From: Thermoanaerobaculia bacterium
GTDB taxonomy: Bacteria; Acidobacteriota; Thermoanaerobaculia; Thermoanaerobaculales; Sulfomarinibacteraceae
DNA length: 48,447 nucleotides
Assembly (NCBI GenBank): GCA_027061805.1
Contig: JAMOWA010000029.1
Span: forward strand, 1-48,447
Direction of reading: 5' to 3'
In this document: positions 24,221 to 33,544 of the stretch, piece by piece
Position numbering within the stretch: the stretch's first letter is position 1
Layout of the letters: each line of letters opens with the position of its first letter
Notes under the pieces: model-generated
What the model saw: only the letters and a program-made list of their open reading frames with translations
What the model was told of the DNA's origin: nothing
Databases searched by the model: none
Position numbers and translations under genes: made by a program

Positions 24221-27200
24221 TCACTGGCCGACGTCGCACATGGGGAGGTCCCAGTTGACGGTGATGAAGACTGACATCTGCGCCCGGCTCGTGTTGTCGT
24301 TGGGGCAGAAGTTCCCGCCTCCGCAGCCCGCGGTGACGCCGCGGTTGTAGAGCTCCTCCACCCAGTCCGCGGCCCAGTGGGCAGGGCAGGGGACATCGGT
24401 GAAGATGCCGGTGCACGCCGGTGGCGTGTAGTCGGAGCCCTCCTTCGCAGCCAGGAGGAACACGGACATCTGCGCACGGGTCACAGGATCGTCAGGGCAG
24501 TACATGAGCGGGTCGGTGGCGCAGCCGGCCGTCACGCCCTCGTTGTAGAGGGCCTCGATGTAGTCGGCATTGGGCGTGGTGGCACAGTCCACATCGGCGA
24601 AGATGCCGGTGCAGGCGGGCGGAGTGTAGTCGGGTCCGTGCATGGCCCTGATGAGCCAGACAGCCATGATGCCGCGTGTCATGACGTCCTCGGGGCAGAA
24701 GAAGTTGTCACCGCAACCATTGCCCACTCTGGATCCGGTCAGGGCGCCGATGAAGTCGACAGCCCAGTGGTCGGCGGAGACATCGGAGAAGGCCCTGGTA
24801 AGGCACAGGGGTATGTCTGCCATGGAGTACGGGGTATCGTGGCGGATCACGATCCTGCCGCGGACCAGGCCGTGGTGGGGTGCGCCGTCCGCGACGAAGC
24901 GGCCGTTGAGGGTCAGGATGCCACCACCGGACGGAACCGTGCCCTCGACGGGCAGCGGTTCGAACCAGGGCAGGGAGGACTGACGGCAGGCCTCGCTCTC
25001 CCCGGAATCCACCTCGTAGACCCGGGAATCGGCCTGGTTGACCGCCCACAGGTGTCCGTCGCAGGAGATCCCGAGGCCGGCCGCGGAGAAATTTCCGAAG
25101 CCGGGAATGGTGAAGGAACCGAGGGTTGCGTAGCCGTTGGCCGCATCCAGCACGGTGACCGTGTCCGTCTCCGAGCTCTCGATCAGGAAGAGGTGCTCCG
25201 TGACCGGGTTGAAGGCCAGGCCCGAGATGGGGTATCCGACCTCCGCCCGTTCCAGCACCGTTCCATCACGATCGATGCGGGTGACGGCGTGGCTGTGCCA
25301 GCCACCCACGAAGAAGGTGTCGTTCATGGGGTCGTAGGCCACACCGCGTTCCGAGACCGTGGCACCCCAGCAGATGGTGCCTCCCGTGAGTGTGCCGTCG
25401 GCAGGATCGAACTCGTGGAGGCAGTCGTCGCCGTCCACGTCCACCTGCCAGAAGGTCCCGCTGGCCACGTCGAAGGCCATGTCAGCAGCGAAGATCCCCG
25501 GCCAGGTGGTCGTGTCCACGGTGGTGCCCGTGGAAGTTCCATCCCGGTTGTACTCATGGTTCAGGCCATCACCACCCCCGGGAGTGATGCTGCCCACCCA
25601 GATGGTGTCCGCGTCCTGCCGGACTCCGAGGCCCCAGGGTGAGGCCAGGCCCGTGGCCCAGGTGCCGAGGACGTCTCCGGCGGCCAGTGGTGCTCCAGCA
25701 GGGACGGGAGGAATCACCACGTCGCGGGCCGTGGGGGTGCCGAGGAGGTCCGGTGGCACGGCGTGGGCCGGGAGGGGGCGTGCTGGTGTTGCCGGCACCC
25801 AGCCCGGGGTCTCCACCGGCAGGAACGAGACATGGGCATCGGAGGTGCCGCGGTTGATGAGGTCCAGGAACTGGAGCTCCTCCTCTCCCGGACCCAGGTA
25901 GGACTCGAGTCCGGACGGGCTGGCCTCCAGGAGACCGCTTCCGAGGGCGATGTCCACGCGATTCACGGTCTCGGCGACCAGGTCCACATCCACCGGGGTG
26001 TCGGCGTAACCGTCCAGGCTGGCCGTCAAGGTCCTGTCGGTGGTGCCGTCGCCGAGGTCCACGAACAGCAGGTAGAGCCCGTCATCCACCGCGGTGTCGT
26101 CCGGTGTCGCGAAGCTCGAGGCCGAGCCGCCGGCACCGTCCGCCACCGTGACGTCCACCAGCGGATCCCCCGTGTTGGCATCGGTGGTGAAACCGGCTGC
26201 CATGGCGCCGGAGAGCTGGGTGCAGGAATAGACGTACGTCGTCAGGGAGACGTCATCGATGTGGATGTCGTTTCCGTAACCGCTGATCCCCAGGAGACCG
26301 ATCCGGACATCGCCGGTGATGCCGGTCAGCTCCACCTCGTGGTAGGCCCAGCCGGAGCTGCCGTCGTACCTGGAGATGGGATTCCCCACGTCAAGCCACG
26401 TGCTCCCTCCGTCGGGGGAGTACTGGACCTGGATCCGGTCATTGGAGGTGCTGTAGGCGGTGTCGTGGAAGACCCACAGGCCCACCACCGGGGACTCGCC
26501 CTCCGCGAGCGTGTCGTCCGTGGTCCTCTCGAGGCGCGTGGAGGTGCCGGCGACCACCGACCAGGAGTTGAAATGGGCCAGGTTCGGAGCCGAGTGGGCG
26601 TCCGAGCCCGAGGGGTGCACGGTTCCGGCGTTGGTGGTCCAGTCCCCCGGGGTGCCGCTCACGTCCACGGCGGTCCATCCGGTGGGCAGGGCCGGAGGCG
26701 ATACACCGTCGAAATCCTCCGACCAGAGCACCGTGGCCGCGGGAGGATTCGTGTCGTAGCCCGGGGCGGTACAGTCCGGAATGGTGGGTACGAAGGCGAA
26801 GCTCTCGGTGGCTCCTTCTTCGGGGAGCGTGGCGCTCCGGGTCATCGGATCGTAGCCGTCCACCAGTGGAGTGACGGTGAAGTCGTAGGTCTCGCCTGCC
26901 GGGAGACCCACGGAGTAGTACCCGGTGAAGGGATCGGTGAAGGTCGTGGCCGCGGGTGCTCCCCCGACTTCCAGATCGATCCGCGCGTACAGCCCCCAGC
27001 CGTGCCCCGCGTCGGTCACGGAGCCGTTGAAGCTCGCGGGAACCGGTGTGGGCGTGGGTGTCGGGGTTGGCGTGGGTGTCGGTGTCGGGGTTGGCGTGGG
27101 CGTGGGCGTGGGGGTGGGCGTGGGCGTCACCACTGGAGGGAGACCGTCGGTGCTCCAGTAGATGGCCAACCCGTCGTGGATGTTGGCCGCGTTGCACGAG

Positions 27201-27895
27201 TATTCGAGTCCGTAGGTGGCGTCCTGATCCTTGTCCTGGATGCCCACCGTGGCGCTGGCCCCCTGGTCGTAGAGGGGGTTGCCGAAGTCCACGTCCTCGT
27301 ACTGGAACAGGATGTGGCCGTTGTCGTAGAGGATCACCTCGAAGGTCACCTCACCGACACCGTTGTAGTGTGGCCTCTGGTACCACTCCACCACGAGGCA
27401 CTGGCCGCTGCCACCGTATGTGACGGGACAGGTGGAGAAGGTCTGGGAGTAGACGTCGCCCGTCTCTGAATCGAGGTCGTCCCAGAACACGGCGATGAAG
27501 GGGATGGACGGAGAGCTCGGCTCGAGAATGCAGACGTTCCCCGCCGGGAGGTTGCCGCCCGTGGTGAGGAGCAGGCCGCCGTTGTTCCCCACCGTCGCCT
27601 CGGTGTGGTCCACTCCATAGAAGGAGAAGGAAAAGCCGATGTCGATATCGGCCTCCCCGTCATCGCCGAGGTCCAGGGGTGTTCCCGTGGCCGTGATGTC
27701 CACGAAGTCGTACGGCGGACCCTGCGATGTCAGCCCATCCCAGTACTGGTAGCCGAAGGGGTCGGGGCCATCATGGGCCGGAACCCCGATGGGGCCCGAT
27801 CCAGACGCCGAGTCGTCACCCTTGCCGGGTTCGCCAGCCATGGCACCGAGGACGAGCAGGTGAAAGCACATGACAAGAACAAGAATTTTTCGCAT
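24221..27895 (-). CDS. Large secreted SLH-domain protein 1
   Basis: A 1224-residue protein with signal peptide MRKILVLVMCFHLLVLGAMAG. Approximate modules: nidogen-like beta domain 45-255 (GFSFSFYGVDHTEATVGNNG); Thr-Pro linker 256-283; carboxypeptidase-regulatory-like domain 287-345 (DAGHGWGLYARIDL); jelly-roll (MAM-like) domain 387-558 (FDGVSPPALPTGWTAVD); a second regulatory-like domain; a beta-propeller 750-980 (WGLGVRQDADTIWVG, DCLHEFDPADGTLTGGTICW). Three SLH repeats end the protein, about 1030-1224, each with paired cysteines (ACTGIF-DVPC, GVTAGC...FCP). SLH repeats usually anchor proteins to the cell surface. A GGAGG site precedes the ATG. Paralogous to the next two genes. No enzyme motif seen. 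Confidence 0.9.
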   Translation of the reverse strand: MRKILVLVMCFHLLVLGAMAGEPGKGDDSASGSGPIGVPAHDGPDPFGYQYWDGLTSQGPPYDFVDITATGTPLDLGDDGEADIDIGFSFSFYGVDHTEATVGNNGGLLLTTGGNLPAGNVCILEPSSPSIPFIAVFWDDLDSETGDVYSQTFSTCPVTYGGSGQCLVVEWYQRPHYNGVGEVTFEVILYDNGHILFQYEDVDFGNPLYDQGASATVGIQDKDQDATYGLEYSCNAANIHDGLAIYWSTDGLPPVVTPTPTPTPTPTPTPTPTPTPTPTPTPTPVPASFNGSVTDAGHGWGLYARIDLEVGGAPAATTFTDPFTGYYSVGLPAGETYDFTVTPLVDGYDPMTRSATLPEEGATESFAFVPTIPDCTAPGYDTNPPAATVLWSEDFDGVSPPALPTGWTAVDVSGTPGDWTTNAGTVHPSGSDAHSAPNLAHFNSWSVVAGTSTRLERTTDDTLAEGESPVVGLWVFHDTAYSTSNDRIQVQYSPDGGSTWLDVGNPISRYDGSSGWAYHEVELTGITGDVRIGLLGISGYGNDIHIDDVSLTTYVYSCTQLSGAMAAGFTTDANTGDPLVDVTVADGAGGSASSFATPDDTAVDDGLYLLFVDLGDGTTDRTLTASLDGYADTPVDVDLVAETVNRVDIALGSGLLEASPSGLESYLGPGEEELQFLDLINRGTSDAHVSFLPVETPGWVPATPARPLPAHAVPPDLLGTPTARDVVIPPVPAGAPLAAGDVLGTWATGLASPWGLGVRQDADTIWVGSITPGGGDGLNHEYNRDGTSTGTTVDTTTWPGIFAADMAFDVASGTFWQVDVDGDDCLHEFDPADGTLTGGTICWGATVSERGVAYDPMNDTFFVGGWHSHAVTRIDRDGTVLERAEVGYPISGLAFNPVTEHLFLIESSETDTVTVLDAANGYATLGSFTIPGFGNFSAAGLGISCDGHLWAVNQADSRVYEVDSGESEACRQSSLPWFEPLPVEGTVPSGGGILTLNGRFVADGAPHHGLVRGRIVIRHDTPYSMADIPLCLTRAFSDVSADHWAVDFIGALTGSRVGNGCGDNFFCPEDVMTRGIMAVWLIRAMHGPDYTPPACTGIFADVDCATTPNADYIEALYNEGVTAGCATDPLMYCPDDPVTRAQMSVFLLAAKEGSDYTPPACTGIFTDVPCPAHWAADWVEELYNRGVTAGCGGGNFCPNDNTSRAQMSVFITVNWDLPMCDVGQ
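27046..27128 (-). repeat. In-frame hexanucleotide tract encoding a Thr-Pro linker
   Basis: The coding strand repeats ACNCCN-type hexamers about 13 times, giving (TP)n ending in VPAS. Gain or loss of units keeps the frame, so length could vary without inactivating the protein. It separates the N-terminal domain from the rest and is absent from the two paralogues. Confidence 0.75.
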
Positions 27896-27951
27896 GAAAA
27901 ACCTCCTGCCTCAGGGCCTCTTCGCTGGAGACCCGGGTTTTCTGTAGGGGA

Positions 27952-27960
27952 AGTGTAGCA
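27952..27960 (-). promoter_or_regulatory. Extended -10 promoter (TGC-TACACT) of SLH gene 1
   Basis: TGCTACACT on the minus strand lies 57 bases before the ATG. A weak -35 candidate, TTCACG, is 17 bases upstream (27975-27980). The same TGCTACACT string precedes the genes starting at 40382 and 42740. Confidence 0.55.
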
Positions 27961-28071
27961 CCTGGAGATCGATTCGTGAAGAGCGAGGACGGAGGTGGGG
28001 CTGCCGCTCCGGGACGCGCGCGGCCTCACGGATCTGTGGGAACCGGAGTGGAGACTGCTGGCCGAAGAAAA

Positions 28072-28120
28072 GGCCGGGCCCCGAGGGGCCCGGCCGGATG
28101 TTCATGCCGCCGGGAGGCGG
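28072..28120 (-). terminator. Double hairpin after SLH gene 2
   Basis: Same design as at 24161: CCGCC/GGCGG hairpin (28107-28120) and 11-bp GC stem (28072-28082 with 28085-28095), followed on the minus strand by TTTTCTTC. Probable intrinsic terminator. Confidence 0.75.
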
Positions 28121-28132
28121 CAGGGTTGCGAA

Positions 28133-31100
28133 TCAGTCGACGTTGCACGTGGGGAAGTCCCAGTTGACGGTCATGAAGACCGACATCTGTGACCGCGTCG
28201 TGTTGTTGTCGGGGCAGTAGATGTCCGTACCGCAACCGGCGGTGATCCCGCGGTTGAAGAGCTCCTCCACCCAGTCCGCGGCCCAGTGTGCGGGGCAGGG
28301 GACGTCGGTGAAGATGCCGGTGCACGCAGGCGGTGTGTAACCGGTGCCCTCCTTCGCGGCCAGCAGGAACACGGCCATCTGGGCCCGGGTCACCGGGTTG
28401 TCCGGGCAGAACCTGAGCGGATCGGTGGCACAGCCCGCCGTCACTCCCTCGTTGTAGAGGGCCTCGATGTAGTCGGCGTTGGGTGTTGTCTCGCAGATCA
28501 CGTCGGTGAAGATGCTCGTGCACGGAGGCGGCGAGTAGTTTGGCCCGTGCATGGCCCTGATGAGCCACCGGGCCATGATGCCGCGGGTCATCACGTCACT
28601 CGGACAGAAGGTGGTTGCACCGCAGCCCGACGAGATCCGTGCCCCGGCCAGCGCATGGATGAACGTGTCGGCCCAGTAGCCGACCGGAATGTCGGTGAAC
28701 GCCTTTGTCAGGCAGAGGGTCACGTCGTCCACGGGGAACGCCGTGTCGTGGATGATCACCACCTTGCCCTGGACGAGGCCCCAGTGAGGGGCACCGTCCG
28801 CGATGAACTGGGTATTCACGTCGGTCTGGCCTGGAGTATCGATGGTGCCTGCGGGCACCGTTCCCATGTCGGGCGTCAGCACGTACCAGGGGAGGGAGCC
28901 GCTGAGGCAGGCGCCAGTCTCTCCGGAGTCCACCTCGTTGACGGTCTGGGCGACCTGGTTCATGGCCCAGAGATGGCCGTCGCAGGTGAACCCGAGCCCG
29001 GACCCGGCGTAGTTGCCGAAGCCCGCGATGGTGAAGGTGCCCACGACGTTGTAGTTGTCCGCCACGTCGAGGACAGTGACCGTGTCGGTGGGCGAGTTCT
29101 CCATGACGAAGAGGTGCTCTGTCAGGGGGTTGTAGGCGAGACCGGCGATGCCGATGTTCACGTTGGCCACCTGGAGCACCGTGCCGTCCCTGTCGAAACG
29201 GGTGACAGCGTTGGTGTTCCAACCGCCCACGAAGAAGGTGTCGGAGATCGGGTCATAGGCCAGGCCCCGTTCGGAGACCGAGGCGCCCCAGCAGATGGAG
29301 TTGCCCGTGTTGGTCCCCGTGGAGGGATTCCACTCGTGGATGCAGTTGTCGCCACCCACCGCCACCTGCCACATCATGCCGGTTGTGGGATCGAAGGCCA
29401 TGTCGGCTGCCCAGGAGCCCATCCAGGACGAGGTGTCCACGGTCAGGCCCGTCTGGGTTCCCGTCCGGGTGAACTCGTAGTCGAGGTCGTCACCGCCACC
29501 GGCCCCGGGATTGCCCACCCAGATGGTGTCGGCGTACTGGTTGACACCCAGACCCCAGCCGAAGGTGATGCCCGGTGCCCAGGAGGAGATCACGTCCCCT
29601 GCGGCGAGCGGAGCACCCCGCTCCGGAGCGGGTGCTGTGGCCGCCCGGGCGTTCATGTCGTTCTGGTTGTCAGCAGGGACCGCCGAGTCCTGAACCTCGT
29701 CCATGGGCAGCGAGGGAACCCAGCCGGCCTGCTCCACCGCGACGAGCCGGAAGTTGGCCACGGCGCCGCCATAGTTGAGCAGTGTGAGCGTCTGGTCGTC
29801 GGTCTCGCCGGGATAGAGGCGGGCCTCCATGTGGGTGGGGGTCACCTCGAGCCAGCCCGAGGCCAGGGCGAAGTCCACCTGGATCACGTCGTCGGGTACC
29901 ACGTCAGCCGTGACGGTCTCGTCGCTGTAGTTGGTGGCCGAGGCCGTGAAGTCGTGGGTCGTGCCTCCGCTGGTGGGGGTGAAGAGCCAGTAGTAGCCCT
30001 CCCCGATGCCTGGATCGTCAGGAGTGCCCTGGGTCGTGGCGCTCGTCCCCGCATCGCTGGTGACGGTGGCTCCGTTGATGCCGTCGAGCGTGACAGCATC
30101 GGTCACGAAGCCCTCCACGAGGCCGCCGGGAAATGGTGTGCACTCGGTGTCTCCCGCGGAATCGTAGATCCTCACGTCATCCACCAGGAAGTACCAGTCC
30201 CAGCCCGGTGCATCGTAGTGGAAACGCAGGACCACGGAGGTGGACCCGCTCACGATGGAGGTCACGTCCTGGGAGAAGGTCTTGGGCCCGCGGTCGTCCA
30301 CGCCGTCCCACTCGATGAGGTGGGTCCAGGTGCTGCCGCCGTCGGCGGAGATGTCCACCGAACCATAGTCATTGCCACCGTAGTCGTTGAAGTCGTACTT
30401 GAACTCCACCGTGACCTGGGTGAAGGCCGAGACGTCCACGGCAGGTGAGAGCAGGTCCGTGTCCATGGTGCTGCCGCTGCCACAATGGTCGGAGTCGGCG
30501 TCCGCGGCGTCACCGGTGCCTCCGGTGGAGTTGGTCCGGCCGGTGGTTGCGGTGCTCTCCCACGTGCAGTCCCCACCGTTGTCGACCACGGTCCAGCCCG
30601 CAGGCGGGAAGCTGCCCTCGAAGTCTTCGAACATGGCGTAGCTGCCCGGAATTCCATACCCGGGCGCCGTACAGTCGGGGGAGATGGCCGCCAGCTGGAA
30701 GTCCACCACGAGCCCCGAGGTCACGATGATGCCCGTCTGGGTTGCGGTCTCGTACCCGTCGATCATCGAGGTGGCCGTGAACTCGTAGGGACCGCCGTCG
30801 GGCAGCTCGACCGAGTACGTCCCATCGAAGGGTGAGGTGTAAACCGTCGCCACGGTGGAGGCGTTGAAGACCACATCGATCCGGGCGTAGAGCGGCCAGC
30901 CGTGACCGGCGTCCGTGACCGTTCCGGTGACCACCGTCGAGGGGAGTGCGGCCAGCGCGAAGTCCTGGACGATGGCGTCGCCGTCGTTCACCGTGATCCC
31001 GGTGACCGAACCCGGCGTGTAGCCGAAGGCCGACGCGGTGAGGGAGTAGGTGCCGACGGGAACGGTGAGCGAGTAGGACCCATCGGCAGCAGTGAGTGTG

Positions 31101-32848
31101 CTGATGGTGGTGGACCCATCGGTGGCGAGCACCTGGGCACCCTCGATGGGATCGCCCGTCCCCGAATCGGTGACGACACCACTGATCGTGCCCGAGGGTC
31201 CGGTGGTGCAGGCGGGGAACTTCAGTGCGCCGATCCGGGTCTGCCAGGGGGCGGACCCCGTGCTCGGCATGTACTCCGTGGTGAACCAGAAGGTGCAGTC
31301 GTCGGCGGGGTCCACACTCATGGAGGCGTAGTCACCCCAGCGTGCGGCGCTGTGGGTCTGGGAGCCAGATCCCGCGATCACCTCGGACTCGCCCTGGGCC
31401 AGCTGGCCCAGCGGATCCCCGGCGAGCCGACCGGCCCAGCGGATGCTCGGGTAGGTGGTGGAGCTGGAGACGCTGTAACCCACCAGGATGTTCCCGGAGG
31501 CGTCCATGGCCACATCGCCCATCCAGCGGTGGTCGCTGTCCGGTGCGTAGGTCCCGGCCTGGTAGAGGGTCCAGCCGGAGCCGGTGTCCCGGAGCTCGTA
31601 CCAGCGGACGCCAGCATGGTCGGACCCGTCACTGTCCACTGTGTGGGAGACGACGAGGGTCTCACGGTCCCCGAAGTTCCGGTACTGAAGCCGGTACATG
31701 AGCCGGGAGGACAGGGCATCCAGGCCCTGGGTGGTCCCCGGCTGCGGGATGCAGCTCCGGGCGTAGGCGCACAGGTCGGTGTCGAAGGGCGCAGAGCTGC
31801 TGAGGTCCAGGATGGAGGGGCCGGTGAAGGTTGAGTTGGCCGGCGTGGTCCAGTCCACGTGGAACTCGAAGAGCAGGAGCTCGTCCTTGTCGTAGGGTGC
31901 CGACTCGCCCCAGGAGTCGTCCATGAGCGTGATGAAAGGATTGGGAGCACCGGTACCCGGAGGGTTGAGGCCGTCCCAGTCAGCGGGAAGCAGGCTCCAC
32001 GCCCATGGGTTCGATGCGTTGGAGAAGAAGTACACCATCTGGGCAGGGTCGCCGGTGAGCATCTTGCTCCGCTCGAAGACCGCCGCCATGGCGCCCTGGT
32101 AGGAATTCGTGAACATGTTGGCGGAGTAGTAGTACCCGTCCGGCCAGACACCGAACTTGGGGTAATCCGGGAAGTAGCCGTTTCCGGCGTCCATGAGGTA
32201 GTCGTAGAGGTACCAGGTTCCGGTGGGGTCACCGCTCGTGGAGACGGCGATGCACTGGTGATTGGTCGTGGTGAACTGGCTCATGAACCAGCGGCCGGCC
32301 TGCTGGTCGTAGAGCACGATGGGGTCACCGTCGTTGTGGTTCTCGCAGTCGCCGCCGAATCCGGTCCACAGGGCATTGCCATTGTAGGGACCTGCGGCCA
32401 CGGTGCCGTCGGACTTGTTGAAGACCGCATAGGACAGGTTGACCCACTGCACGTAGTGGTCGATGCCCACGTCCCCGTTGGTGTCGGGGGGCAGCACGCC
32501 GTTGACGTTGCCCACGCCCTCGAAGTCGATGACCGGTGCGGGCAGGGCGAGAGGGCCCTGTCTGTCCTGCAGCCGCGTGTCCACCTGCCGCGTTGGCCCG
32601 TGGGCAGTGAGCAGGGCCGAGGGCAGCTCCGCGTTCCGCTCGTTCAGCTCACGGGGCTCGGCCTTGGACGGCTCGGCCCAGGTGTCAATCGTGGGCAGGT
32701 CCCGCAGGGCCGGTGAGATCCCGACCTTCTGCGGCATCAGCACACCCGAGGGGTGCAGGACGATATCCGCGGCGTTTCCGGCCACGGGGACCACTGTCAG
32801 GCCCACGACAAGCGCCAACAGTCCGACGAGATGTCTTCGATACTTCAT
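28133..32848 (-). CDS. Large secreted SLH-domain protein 2
   Basis: A 1571-residue protein with signal peptide (MKYRRHLVGLLALVVGLTVV, cut near GNAA). A propeller-like N-terminal domain (about 100-548) contains VLPPDTNGDVGIDHYVQWVN, FPDYPKFGVWPDGYYYS and SDHAGVRWYEL. Then come two carboxypeptidase-regulatory-like domains (550-725), a jelly-roll domain (736-905, FEGSFPPAGWTVVDNGGDC), another regulatory-like domain, a beta-propeller (1090-1325, WGLGVNQYADTIWVG) and three Cys-containing SLH repeats (1380-1571). I start it at 32848, where GAGGAGGA lies 8 bases upstream, not at the TTG at 32869. The N-terminal domain is shared with SLH protein 3 and the propeller with SLH protein 1. Role inferred: surface-anchored structural or binding protein. 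Confidence 0.9.
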   Translation of the reverse strand: MKYRRHLVGLLALVVGLTVVPVAGNAADIVLHPSGVLMPQKVGISPALRDLPTIDTWAEPSKAEPRELNERNAELPSALLTAHGPTRQVDTRLQDRQGPLALPAPVIDFEGVGNVNGVLPPDTNGDVGIDHYVQWVNLSYAVFNKSDGTVAAGPYNGNALWTGFGGDCENHNDGDPIVLYDQQAGRWFMSQFTTTNHQCIAVSTSGDPTGTWYLYDYLMDAGNGYFPDYPKFGVWPDGYYYSANMFTNSYQGAMAAVFERSKMLTGDPAQMVYFFSNASNPWAWSLLPADWDGLNPPGTGAPNPFITLMDDSWGESAPYDKDELLLFEFHVDWTTPANSTFTGPSILDLSSSAPFDTDLCAYARSCIPQPGTTQGLDALSSRLMYRLQYRNFGDRETLVVSHTVDSDGSDHAGVRWYELRDTGSGWTLYQAGTYAPDSDHRWMGDVAMDASGNILVGYSVSSSTTYPSIRWAGRLAGDPLGQLAQGESEVIAGSGSQTHSAARWGDYASMSVDPADDCTFWFTTEYMPSTGSAPWQTRIGALKFPACTTGPSGTISGVVTDSGTGDPIEGAQVLATDGSTTISTLTAADGSYSLTVPVGTYSLTASAFGYTPGSVTGITVNDGDAIVQDFALAALPSTVVTGTVTDAGHGWPLYARIDVVFNASTVATVYTSPFDGTYSVELPDGGPYEFTATSMIDGYETATQTGIIVTSGLVVDFQLAAISPDCTAPGYGIPGSYAMFEDFEGSFPPAGWTVVDNGGDCTWESTATTGRTNSTGGTGDAADADSDHCGSGSTMDTDLLSPAVDVSAFTQVTVEFKYDFNDYGGNDYGSVDISADGGSTWTHLIEWDGVDDRGPKTFSQDVTSIVSGSTSVVLRFHYDAPGWDWYFLVDDVRIYDSAGDTECTPFPGGLVEGFVTDAVTLDGINGATVTSDAGTSATTQGTPDDPGIGEGYYWLFTPTSGGTTHDFTASATNYSDETVTADVVPDDVIQVDFALASGWLEVTPTHMEARLYPGETDDQTLTLLNYGGAVANFRLVAVEQAGWVPSLPMDEVQDSAVPADNQNDMNARAATAPAPERGAPLAAGDVISSWAPGITFGWGLGVNQYADTIWVGNPGAGGGDDLDYEFTRTGTQTGLTVDTSSWMGSWAADMAFDPTTGMMWQVAVGGDNCIHEWNPSTGTNTGNSICWGASVSERGLAYDPISDTFFVGGWNTNAVTRFDRDGTVLQVANVNIGIAGLAYNPLTEHLFVMENSPTDTVTVLDVADNYNVVGTFTIAGFGNYAGSGLGFTCDGHLWAMNQVAQTVNEVDSGETGACLSGSLPWYVLTPDMGTVPAGTIDTPGQTDVNTQFIADGAPHWGLVQGKVVIIHDTAFPVDDVTLCLTKAFTDIPVGYWADTFIHALAGARISSGCGATTFCPSDVMTRGIMARWLIRAMHGPNYSPPPCTSIFTDVICETTPNADYIEALYNEGVTAGCATDPLRFCPDNPVTRAQMAVFLLAAKEGTGYTPPACTGIFTDVPCPAHWAADWVEELFNRGITAGCGTDIYCPDNNTTRSQMSVFMTVNWDFPTCNVD

Positions 32849-32978
32849 GCTGATTGTCCTCCTCCTCAATTCGGCTGCCCCCCTGGGGTGCCCTTCACCC
32901 CGGAAAGCGCCAGAATCATGATCTTCATGACGGATGATTCGATCTGGTGTGGGGAACCTCCTGGATCAAGTTTCGGTG

Positions 32979-32987
32979 ATTGTAGCA
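32979..32987 (-). promoter_or_regulatory. Extended -10 promoter (TGC-TACAAT) of SLH gene 2
   Basis: TGCTACAAT on the minus strand gives a leader of about 125 bases to the ATG at 32848. A weak -35 candidate TTCCCA is 17 bases upstream. Same motif class as the other extended -10 sites. Confidence 0.5.
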
Positions 32988-33058
32988 GAGGCGGTGAGCC
33001 GTGGGAAGAGGGTCCGTCACGAGGTCGTTGCGCTGTCCGCTGCTTTCAGGCCGTGATC

Positions 33059-33149
33059 GATGGAGCGCGGGCTTCAGCCCGCATTCTCCTGAGTCGCAGG
33101 AGGATGAGGATGGATGAGATGGTTCCTGCGGACTGAAGCTCATGCTCCA
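33059..33149. repeat. Inverted pair of CTTCAG palindromes (BIME-like), copy 1
   Basis: The unit GATGGAGCGCGGGCTTCAGC, continuing CCGC (33059-33082), is followed 45 bases later by an inverted, degraded partner (33128-33149: GCGGACTGAAGCTCATGCTC). The first unit is itself a palindrome around CTTCAG. A second such pair is at 45876. These resemble REP/BIME elements; no RAYT transposase is in the window. Confidence 0.65.
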
Positions 33150-33223
33150 GGACGTCGACCTCCACGGTGTGGCCGGTCCTCCGACTTCCGGGAAAGGCAG
33201 GCGTCGATACCATCGGATCTCCA

Positions 33224-33410
33224 GAGCCGCTTGCAAGACTCTCTGAAGGTCATACCCATCGGCCTGGCGTGACATCGAACGTGGATCCGGATCCAGTTCT
33301 ATCTTCTTCTTGGTCCGATCAATCCGTGGAATCCGTGATTCATTTTCCGGGGCGGGTGGGGGCCGATGCCGCGAGAATCCTCCTCGATCCAGGGCTCGTG
33401 CAACAGGCTC
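33224..33410 (+). mobile_element. MITE-like repeat, copy 3, with 4-bp target duplication
   Basis: A complete 187-bp copy from GAGCCGCTTGCAAGACTCTC to TGCAACAGGCTC, flanked by TCCA on both sides (33220-33223 and 33411-33414). It lies between the promoter region of SLH gene 2 and the terminator of SLH gene 3. No reading frame of note. Confidence 0.85.
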
Positions 33411-33486
33411 TCCATGTACCCGAGCATGTTGGATACAACACGGCGACCTCCGCACGGAGCATGGCCCGTGGGGAGGCACAAGAAGA

Positions 33487-33533
33487 CCGGGCCCCGAGGG
33501 GCCCGGCCGGATGTTCGTGCCGCCCGGAGGCGG
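33487..33533 (-). terminator. Double hairpin after SLH gene 3
   Basis: CCGCC/GGCGG hairpin (33520-33533, CGGA loop) and a 9-bp stem (33487-33495 with 33498-33506), followed on the minus strand by TCTTCTTG. Third member of the module seen at 24161 and 28072. Confidence 0.7.
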
Positions 33534-33544
33534 CGGTTGTCAGA

